A DNA stretch of 45,377 bases. Origin: Chara braunii. Lineage: Eukaryota; Streptophyta; Charophyceae; Charales; Characeae. Below, one piece after another: positions 39,193 to 45,377 of this stretch (its first letter is position 1; each line of letters begins with the position of its first letter). The stretch lies in the NCBI GenBank assembly GCA_003427395.1, contig BFEA01000010.1:2881997-2927373 (forward strand), in the 5' to 3' direction. The translations under genes were made by a program, and so were the position numbers. The notes under the pieces are model-generated. The model searched no databases. It saw only the letters and a program-made list of their open reading frames with translations, and was not told where the DNA came from.

Positions 39193-39948
39193 TCAGGCTC
39201 CCTCATGCCTCAGGTTCCTTTGCCAACACGCAATTGCGATCCGAATTAGATCCGAGGGGTCCCATCCTTCTAACCCCGCCTCACAGATCTCCCCCAAGTA
39301 CCTCCACGAAATGGTCGATGCCCTTACGTGTTGGCCCCAGCCTTCAAAGGCGTAGCCCAGGTCCTCTAGTGACGACCCATTGTCTTGGTACGGATTTCGA
39401 AGGCACCACGATAACAGGGCGTGCAGGTCTGATCCCGTGAACCGAAATTGGTTCAAGATCAAGATCCTACGCTCTATTGCCCTCTTGACCGCTTCGGAGG
39501 GGTAGACCCACTCAAGGATGAAACGAGGGACTCCTACGGGGTCACTGGCGACAAATAGCGGTACCTCTTCCCAACCCTCGTACGTCACTTGATATATCCT
39601 TTGGTACCTCTCTCTAGCACTCACCTCCTCCACTAGTCTCTCTAGACGGTCTTGTACCGCTCGCGCGTATAAGAGCGGGTCTTCCCCCAACTTCAAACTC
39701 CGGACTACCTCTAGGAAACCCTCCTTCGAAAGGAGTATCTTGGCTTCCCCAATCACCAACCCCTCCTCGCTACTCACTGACAACCGAATGAACGCCTTCC
39801 CTCGGCGGATTTCGGACACTTCCCTTCGAATGGTTCTCGTCGGACCCTCCAGGCTCGTCTTTGGTAATGTGATGTGGACANCCNCCCCCGCCTCTTCTAC
39901 AGGCTCTATCGAGGCCCAAAGAGTTCCGAAAATTCCCCTTATCATCAC
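39193..39948 (-). CDS. Upstream ORF copy 4, unknown function
   Basis: A 251-residue frame containing two unresolved bases near 39891-39894. N-terminal beta-like region (VHITLPKTSLEG, GKAFIRLSVSSEEGLVIGEA), then the family core DPLLYARAVQDRLERL, VTYEGWEEVPLF, FILEWVYPSEAVKRAIERR and ILNQF. The C-terminal helical extension (LSWCLRNPYQD, ISWRYLGEICEAGLEGWD, LIRIAIACWQRN) is shared with copy 5 but not clearly with copies 1-3. The order and spacing match its neighbours. The function is unknown. Confidence 0.65.
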   Translation of the reverse strand: MMIRGIFGTLWASIEPVEEAGXXVHITLPKTSLEGPTRTIRREVSEIRRGKAFIRLSVSSEEGLVIGEAKILLSKEGFLEVVRSLKLGEDPLLYARAVQDRLERLVEEVSARERYQRIYQVTYEGWEEVPLFVASDPVGVPRFILEWVYPSEAVKRAIERRILILNQFRFTGSDLHALLSWCLRNPYQDNGSSLEDLGYAFEGWGQHVRASTISWRYLGEICEAGLEGWDPSDLIRIAIACWQRNLRHEGA

Positions 39949-39975
39949 CTCGTCCGAGCCTCGTACCCCCTCCGG

Positions 39976-40706
39976 TTAGTCTTGCTCTTCCCCAAAGGGG
40001 CGGGCATATGGGACATCAACAACGTGAGCTCTCACCCCCTCAAACTCCCTTAACCTTTCGAATATAGGTGCTAGCTCTCTCCTAGGGGGAGCCCCAGCGT
40101 CGACACACCGAGTGTAGAGCCAAAATAGCCCTTGCGTCCGCACCCCGAATTGTTGCGGGCTTCGGAGTATTTCTAACACTCTCCCTTCCGGATCCTGTAG
40201 GAGCGATCGCACCAGGAATTCGGGCAAGGCAGCGTGGAGCACCCTGGAAGCTCGAGGGACTTCGCCTGGCTCGGCGAAGGACACCTGCGTCCACGACTTG
40301 AAAGTCCCTTCTTCGTAACTGCTTAGTGCCAGATCGTTCGCTACCTTCCTTGCGAGCTCAAGGTACTCCGTATGAGTCTCTAAACCGGTCACTAAACCCT
40401 TCCAAATTTCGGTCCACGAACCTTCGTCGAGGAATACCGTAGCCTGAAACTCTAGGAACCGTCCACGGTGAGGCGGACCTCCCCTCTGCACCCCTTCCTT
40501 CCAGGTGAGTCGACGAGCTCGAACCCACGCGTAAGCACCTTCTCTGATGTTCTCTCCTTCTCAACACTCGACCAGTAGGGAGTTACGCGAGGGTGGTTGC
40601 ACTGGGAGCCAGTGCTTGTTATATCACCAGGGATCAAGAACTGGCCTCTGTCACCGACCTCTATCGTTTTTACCACTCCGTTTTCACTGAGCGCAAACCT
40701 TACCAT
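39976..40706 (-). pseudogene. Upstream ORF copy 3, unknown function, one frameshift
   Basis: Starts MVRFALSENGVVKTIEVGD (frame 40452-40706), shifts near 40470, and continues in 39976-40491: FQATVFLDEGSWTEIWKGLV, YLELARKVANDLAL, FAEPGEVPRASRV, QGLFWLYTRCVDAGAP and RRELAPIFERLREFEG. The MVRF...G start and LYTRCVD end match copies 1 and 2. The ATG overlaps the end of copy 2 by about 23 nt. Confidence 0.65.
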
Positions 40707-41370
40707 CTACCGACGTTGTTTTGAAGACCCACTCGCGGTACTTCTCAGGTGAGAAGGCGACAGACTTTTCCAGAGACCCAAGTCTCCTAAAAATACCCCA
40801 GAGTTTCCTTCGCTAAGGGATTCCCTGGTCGATACAATGAGTGTACAGTACCCACAGAGCCCTAAATGGTAGGCCTAAACTTCTTCCTCCCTCCAAGAGT
40901 CTTACTACCCTATCCTCGTCTGTGCTCAAGAACACAAAGCCCGGGGCCCTTATGATTACCAGATAACTCGCCCTCGGGAGCTCACCTGCCCGAGCGAACC
41001 TTTCCACCTCTATCGCCACAAAGCTAAATCCCCTCCGGGTCCTAATTATCCACCTTCTCCTCACTGCTCTTACTTCTTGGATCAATAGGTCCAGCCCACC
41101 CCCTTGGCCTAAGACCAGGGGTACTGCAACCTTTGCCCAAGCGCCCGGCTCGACGAAGATTATCACAGTGACTTTGAGATGCACCTCAGTCGCTCCATCC
41201 CTTACTTCTTCCGACTCTATCCACACGAAATTCCCGCCGACCGTGATTTCTCCACCTTCCAACCTCCTCCAATCGGGGACTGCCCCGTTGCTCGGAACCA
41301 AGCTATGAACCCCTCGCTCGTCTAAGGGGGATTCGACAAACTTACCGAGGTCCTTGTCAAAAAGAATCAT
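40684..41370 (-). pseudogene. Upstream ORF copy 2, unknown function
   Basis: Frame 40813-41370 begins MILFDKDLGKFVESPLDERG. Next come EVHLKVTVIIFVEPGAWAKV, VEVERFARAGELPRASY, EDRVVRLLEGGRSLGLPF and ALWVLYTHCIDQGIP. A TAG follows, but the same frame continues RRKLWGIFRRLGSLEKS, homologous to copy 3's RRELAPIFERL, to a TGA at about 40684. So the TAG looks premature. The final TGA overlaps the ATG of copy 3. Confidence 0.65.
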
Positions 41371-41375
41371 TCATG

Positions 41376-42117
41376 CTAACCTACCTTTTGGCGGACTCCA
41401 AATACACTTCGATAAGGGTAGCCTCTTCCGCCTTCACGGTCTCGCTCCGATTCCAGAGAGATCCTTTCTCGGATCCGATCGGCCCTGACTCTGTATGGCA
41501 CTGGGTTGTCCACACAATAGGAGTAGAACCAATGAAGCGAACGAAAGGACAACCCTCTCCTTTTCTCCCGCCTTATAGACCACGACCTTCTCGTACTCGG
41601 CCCTCTCTCCACACACTCTCCTGAAGACGTAAGCCGGAAATATGGCTTCGACGCAACCCGTAGCATGAGGGTATTCCTCGTCCCGAGCACAAGTCACTCG
41701 CAAACGGAACGGCAGGTTGTGCCGAAGGCGTACCTCCTCGAAGATCTGTTTAAGAATAGGCCCCACGCGTACCTCCCAATGGTCCGCCCGATACCACCCC
41801 AATGCCCAGTGGGTGACGTACTCTACCCAGGCCTCCTGACTCAAGTAGATCGTGCCCTCAGCACGAACCGCCGCTCGTCGAGCCTTTCCCCCGTTCGCAG
41901 GTCTACTCTTGGTCCACTGATCTCCTTCCCAAATATCTACAGCAAATCGCGCCCAGAGAAAAAATCCCTTTTCGAGTTCTAGGCCTCTCTCGCGTCCGAC
42001 TAAATATCTCTCCGTACAATGGTCTAAAGGGACGCTGAAGCACTCCCTCTCCTTGTCGAGGTCGGCCTTTTCGATTTGGACCCTACCGTCGCCAGTCGCC
42101 TCTACAATCCTGACCAT
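41376..42117 (-). pseudogene. Upstream ORF copy 1, unknown function, one frameshift
   Basis: Frame 41434-42117 (227 residues) starts MVRIVEATGDGRVQIEKADL. It has GTIYLSQEAWVEYVTHWALG, PFRLRVTCARDEEYPHAT and VEAIFPAYVFRRVCGE. A frameshift near 41570 moves the homologous end to the 41376-41690 frame (LSFRSLHWFYSYCVDNPVP). The next ATG (41370) lies a few bases after its stop. Its own ATG overlaps the previous ORF by 35 nt. Confidence 0.65.
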
Positions 42118-42811
42118 GGACCACCTCCTCGATGATTCCTACTAACACCTTCCAACCGTCCGACCCGTCGAGATAGGCCTCTGGCATAGTCGGGGTGGGT
42201 CGCTCTCCTTGTCGGAAGGTCCGGTAACCCAATGTGTAGAAGTACCGGATCCCGTAATTTCCTAAAAGTTCCCTTTCTAGCTGAGCGTAGCTAACAACCT
42301 CTTCCCAGCTACTGAGGAAGTCTTCCCCTCGATCCGAACCTTCCTCTACATAGAGCGCTATATCAAAATCCCCGGTCCATAGATAAAAGTTGTAACACCA
42401 TACGTCTATATCCCCACAACTACCCACGCTAATGCCCGTCGGCTCAGACTCCAAAACTCCTAGGCTCCCCACTATCTCCTCTATGATCGCGACCAATACT
42501 CTCCACCCGTCCGACCCGTAGAGATAGGCGTCCGGAATCACTGGCGTAGGTCGACCGCCCCTAGGATAAGTCCGGTACCCGAGAGAGTAGAAGTATCGAA
42601 ACCCGTATCCTCGCAGCTCCCCTCTTTCCATACGAGAGTGGTCGGCCGCCTCCTCCCATCCGCGAAGGAAATTTTCCCCCTGATCTTGCCCTTCCTCTAC
42701 ATAGATGGCAATGTCGAAATCTCCCGTCCACAGACGAAAGGTGTAGCACCACACGTCGACTCCACCGTGACTACTCACACTAATCCCTTCCGAGACCGCC
42801 TCTAAGCTCAT
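42083..42811 (-). CDS. ORF with two copies of an unknown ~105-residue domain
   Basis: An intact 242-residue frame. Residues 9-114 and 126-231 are homologous: each reads GISV...VDVWCY.F.LWTGDFDIA.YVEEG, then ..FL..WEE, YG.RYFY.LGYRT, RPTP and YGSDGW..LV.IIEE. The period is 117 residues. Conserved Cys, Trp and Asp positions suggest a compact fold. No signal peptide is seen. I do not recognise the domain. It precedes the five-copy array and is transcribed with it if the element is transcribed. Confidence 0.7.
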   Translation of the reverse strand: MSLEAVSEGISVSSHGGVDVWCYTFRLWTGDFDIAIYVEEGQDQGENFLRGWEEAADHSRMERGELRGYGFRYFYSLGYRTYPRGGRPTPVIPDAYLYGSDGWRVLVAIIEEIVGSLGVLESEPTGISVGSCGDIDVWCYNFYLWTGDFDIALYVEEGSDRGEDFLSSWEEVVSYAQLERELLGNYGIRYFYTLGYRTFRQGERPTPTMPEAYLDGSDGWKVLVGIIEEVVHGQDCRGDWRR

Positions 42812-43446
42812 ACATCCTACTCAAAGAAGGTCCTTTTTGTCACCCTAACTTTAGGTCACTCGAGAGACCAGCCCTACCCTGCAAGGAGAAGGTGCCTGTG
42901 AGCTCAGCAGGATCAAATGGACCAGAGAAGGAACGCCGTCTCACTCGGCTACCTTCTTGTCCTCCCCTGCTGAGAGGTCCTCCCACTTCCATGTATAGAA
43001 ACTAGCCGCGAACACAGGTTATCCCCGAAGAGGGGTGCCAACCCCCTCTCCGTAGTTGGACCGTAGTCACACACTCGTGCCCTACGTCCCCCACCGAACC
43101 GACCCCTAGTCCTAAGTTAGCCTATCCGGCACCACGCCCCTACTCGGCCCCCCTCGAGCGTGGAATTACCCGGGTTCCAGGACTTTATCCGCCTATCGAT
43201 CAATGATCACTAGCCTGTCAACTCCCTCCCATTCTTCTCCTTATATCATGAACTCTTCTCACTTCGTTCCCTTCTTCCTATTCGCCTCCGTCGAACTCTT
43301 TTCTCTCTCGGAATCGGAGAATTTAATCGAGGTCTTCACACAAAAGGGTGGGGAATTAGAACTTTAGAAAGAGAGTCTCTCAAGTTTGGCCACTTTAAAT
43401 ACGTACCTTGTAGTCTTCGACCTTTTTAGAATTCGTTCTCGTAGTC
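42812..43446 (-). other. Non-coding stretch between upstream ORFs
   Basis: About 630 bp without a convincing frame on either strand. It could hold a spliced intron or leader of the next ORF. Nothing specific is seen. Confidence 0.5.
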
Positions 43447-44022
43447 CTAGTAGTCCCCGAGATCCGAGTCCGAGAAATCGGCTAGACACCGGTCCACCCA
43501 AGAGTCGGCCTCCGATTCGTCGTCCAAGGTGCCCCACATATCTCTCCTCTCTTCTTCTCGAATTAGCCCCCTACCCCCTCCGTTCTCAACGGCGGCTGGA
43601 GTTCCCTCGACCCTTTGCCCCGGAACCCGAAGCACTACCCTTCTCGCTCCCGAGTCCCGAACAGCACCCGTTTGAGAATTTCGCTCCCTCGAGGGAGTCG
43701 TGTCCCGCGCGAGTCCCGTCCACAATCCGCGTGGGTCGAGAACAGAGAACCCTGCCCCCTCTCGAGAAGCCTGTTCGCCCGCGGGAATTTCGTCCCGTGC
43801 GGGTGACGTCCACAACCCGTGTGGGTCGAGGATATTTGGCAAGCCTCTCTCCCTTTGGACCAACCCTCTTGGATCCCAAACAGATGGCGTCCAAGGACCC
43901 TCTCGAACCGCCCTTTCCTCTCTTCCCCAAGCGTTCACTCTCTCTTCCCCACGTGCGGACCCACTCACACAATTTCCCCGCACGACTCTTCTTCCCCCCC
44001 TTAGATTGTTTTTCACCCTCAT
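43447..44022 (-). CDS. First upstream ORF, Arg/Gly-rich with DPRGLW repeats
   Basis: A 191-residue frame. The middle holds three imperfect repeats: SVWDPRGLVQRERG, NILDPHGLWTSPARDE and SVLDPRGLWTGLARDT. The N-terminus is basic (RGGRRVVRG). The C-terminus is acidic (LDDESEADSWVDRCLADFSD). This is the first ORF after the leader. It is intact but low-complexity, and unlike any family I know, so coding status is plausible rather than sure. Confidence 0.5.
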   Translation of the reverse strand: MRVKNNLRGGRRVVRGNCVSGSARGEERVNAWGREERAVREGPWTPSVWDPRGLVQRERGLPNILDPHGLWTSPARDEIPAGEQASREGAGFSVLDPRGLWTGLARDTTPSRERNSQTGAVRDSGARRVVLRVPGQRVEGTPAAVENGGGRGLIREEERRDMWGTLDDESEADSWVDRCLADFSDSDLGDY

Positions 44023-44559
44023 TCAAGCCCCACAAGCAAACTGTTTCACCCTCTTAATTTGAGAATTTTGTTTTTTTTTTGAAATAAACACACATAAAAA
44101 TTATCACACTACCCAGCAAGAGTCTGACCTGGATTTTTGGAAGGAGCAAGTGGGGCCGAAGTCGCAAGTGGGGCCGGCGCGGACCTGCAAAACCAAGAGA
44201 ACCGAACACCCCAAGCCCCTCGCACCCAAGCAACCCAGTAACCCCTTCCACACGGAAAACAAGACCTCAGACAAACACACGCCCCGACGCTGCCTGAAGC
44301 CACCCAAAAGGCACCGGGGACCTTGGAATGCCAAAAAAAAAGGTCGATGCCGAAATACCGTCGAAATAATCGATGCCGAAAACGAAACGGCCGTAGAAAC
44401 TGATGCCGATATAATGCCGTCGAAACATTTGACGCCTAAACGAACTTGTCGAAGAAACTGATGCCGATACCAAAAAAAATGCACCCTCCACCACCTGTCA
44501 GGCTCGTCCTCCCTCACACCGCGGTCCTTGAGCCAACCGAGACCGCGGGAGAATGCTCA
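44023..44559 (-). other. 5' leader of the giant element
   Basis: Non-coding leader between the PBS and first ORF. It includes an AT-rich patch (44055-44105) and four GATGCCGA(A/T)A repeats between about 44345 and 44470. Open frames here show no domain. Confidence 0.55.
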
Positions 44560-44577
44560 TCCCCGGCAACGGCGCCA
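44560..44577 (-). promoter_or_regulatory. Primer binding site, tRNA-Asp type
   Basis: On the plus strand TCCCCGGCAACGGCGCCA is identical, as I recall it, to the last 18 nt of plant tRNA-Asp(GTC) including CCA. On the minus strand it is the complementary PBS, three bases from the LTR edge at 44581. Confidence 0.9.
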
Positions 44578-44794
44578 CTTTGTCAGCAAGCTCCCTCCTT
44601 CGATCACCACCAGTTGCTGCTGGTCCGACTGCTGGTAGTTCGGGGGGGCGCTCCCTTTTAGCGACGCCTCCCGTGACGGCAGCTGCCTGTCTTCCTTCTG
44701 GTCTCTGGCAGCTTTCGGCCCTCTGGTTGTCTCCAAGGGAGCCCGTTCTCGGAGCGGTACTTGCTAAAAAACAGCTTTTCCCAGTGCACCCTGA

Positions 44795-45210
44795 CAGAAC
44801 TGCGATTCGCAAAAGAAGGAGACCCCGACCGAACTCGGTTTTCCGAAGAGACTGACAGAACTACGACCTTGCAAAAGAAAGTGGACCTGGACCGAAACCA
44901 GTTTTCCCAAGTGGGCTCAACAGAACTGCGAGTTCGCAAGAGAAGCAGGCCCAGACCAAGCTCAGTTTTCCCAAATGGACCGTAAGAGAACAACAGAACC
45001 GTGGTTTTTGCAAAAGAAGTGTACCCCGACCGGAAACAATTTTTTTAAAATGGACCCTAAGAGAACAACAGAACTACGATTTCGCGAAAGAAGTGGACCG
45101 AACCGAAATCGGTTTTTCCAAATGGACCCGGAAGAGAACAACAAAACTTAGATTTCATAAAAGCAGTAAGGGTCGCCAACAGCGTTTCGATCGGGACTCA
45201 GAAGTTCGTT
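44795..45210 (-). repeat. Six-unit 61-75 bp tandem repeat within the LTR
   Basis: Units start at 44795, 44856, 44921, 44994, 45069 and 45142. Each has CAGAACTRCGATTTCGCAAA-like sequence, a CCGACCGAAA box and TTTTCCCAAATGGACC. The same array is in the left LTR (about 28062-28490). Confidence 0.8.
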
Positions 45211-45286
45211 GCGAACGTAACGCTTCCCCCCCACCGAGCCAGAAGCCCCGATATGCCTCCCTTCCCCGCCGTGAAGCCGATATCTT

Positions 45287-45298
45287 TCTCTCTCTCTC

Positions 45299-45377
<79 letters not shown>
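45287..45377. repeat. (CT)n microsatellite at window end
   Basis: About 90 bp of CT with one CG interruption, running off the window. Confidence 0.95.

Larger units (their letters stand above)
27867..45377 (-). mobile_element. Giant Ty3/Gypsy-like retroelement with extra upstream ORFs, minus strand
   Basis: Left boundary TGTCGGCCAGCTCCC at 27867. The homologous right LTR starts TGTCAGCAAGCTCCC at 44581 and leaves the window. The visible part is 17.5 kb; a full right LTR of about 3.3 kb would make it about 20 kb. Order along transcription: LTR, tRNA-Asp PBS, repeat ORF, two-domain ORF, five paralogous ORFs, gag, protease, RT-RNase H, integrase, basic tail, polypurine tract, LTR. Its size and extra ORFs upstream of gag recall Ogre/Tat-type plant elements, but the pol motifs differ from those. 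Confidence 0.88.
44581..45377 (-). repeat. 5' LTR of the giant element, cut by window end
   Basis: TGTCAGCAAGCTCCC start. Homologous to 27867-28492 with an extra approximately 20-bp segment (about 44627-44655). Contains a six-unit 61-75 bp tandem repeat and ends in a CT microsatellite at the window edge. Confidence 0.88.

Noticed and set aside
43386-44062. 223-residue plus-strand Pro/Arg/Ser-rich frame opposite the DPRGLW ORF
   Set aside because: Strand choice is not certain, but the minus frame matches the direction of every other ORF in the element and has regular repeats, so the plus frame is taken as a shadow.

Overview
This is eukaryotic nuclear DNA from a repeat-rich genome, most likely a plant or charophyte-type streptophyte. 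The pointers are an initiator-tRNA-Met primed Ty3/Gypsy family with chromodomain-like integrase tails, a plant-type tRNA-Asp primer site, long CT/CA microsatellites, and one exon that looks like a plant organellar ribosomal protein bL25. The lineage call is an inference; I cannot name the species. I see no rRNA, tRNA, CRISPR or prokaryotic operon.

Nearly everything is LTR retrotransposon, in four blocks. (1) 217-15459, minus strand: a tandem LTR-internal-LTR-internal-LTR compound of one Ty3/Gypsy family (copies A and B sharing the central LTR). Both are broken by frameshifts and stops, and copy A has also lost protease and the front of reverse transcriptase. (2) 15460-17102: host-like DNA with a (CT)n(CA)n microsatellite and a probable last exon of a bL25 gene (16411-16640, minus). 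(3) 17103-19333, minus: a diverged, 5'-truncated third copy of the block 1 family (LTR plus integrase). (4) 19595-27866, plus: another Ty3/Gypsy element with a 1.06-kb 5' LTR, PBS, long gag, PR-RT-RH-IN and chromodomain-like tail. Its RT is split by a 108-bp poly(A)-tailed insertion, and its 3' LTR is cut at 27866.

The cut is made by the most interesting object, a giant minus-strand retroelement running from 27867 past the window end (over 17.5 kb visible, LTR about 3.3 kb, tRNA-Asp PBS at 44560-44577). In transcription order it carries a repeat-containing ORF, an ORF made of two copies of a roughly 105-residue domain, five diverged tandem copies of a second domain family with no function I recognise, then gag, protease, RT, RNase H and integrase. 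These upstream ORFs lie close together, some overlapping by about 23-35 nt, and the last is in frame with gag behind a single TAA. The pol motifs resemble a Ty3/Gypsy clade I associate with basidiomycete genomes rather than the chromoviruses of blocks 1, 3 and 4.

All the retroelement genes are degenerate to some degree and should be read as pseudogenes or decayed copies. The giant element is the least decayed in overall layout.
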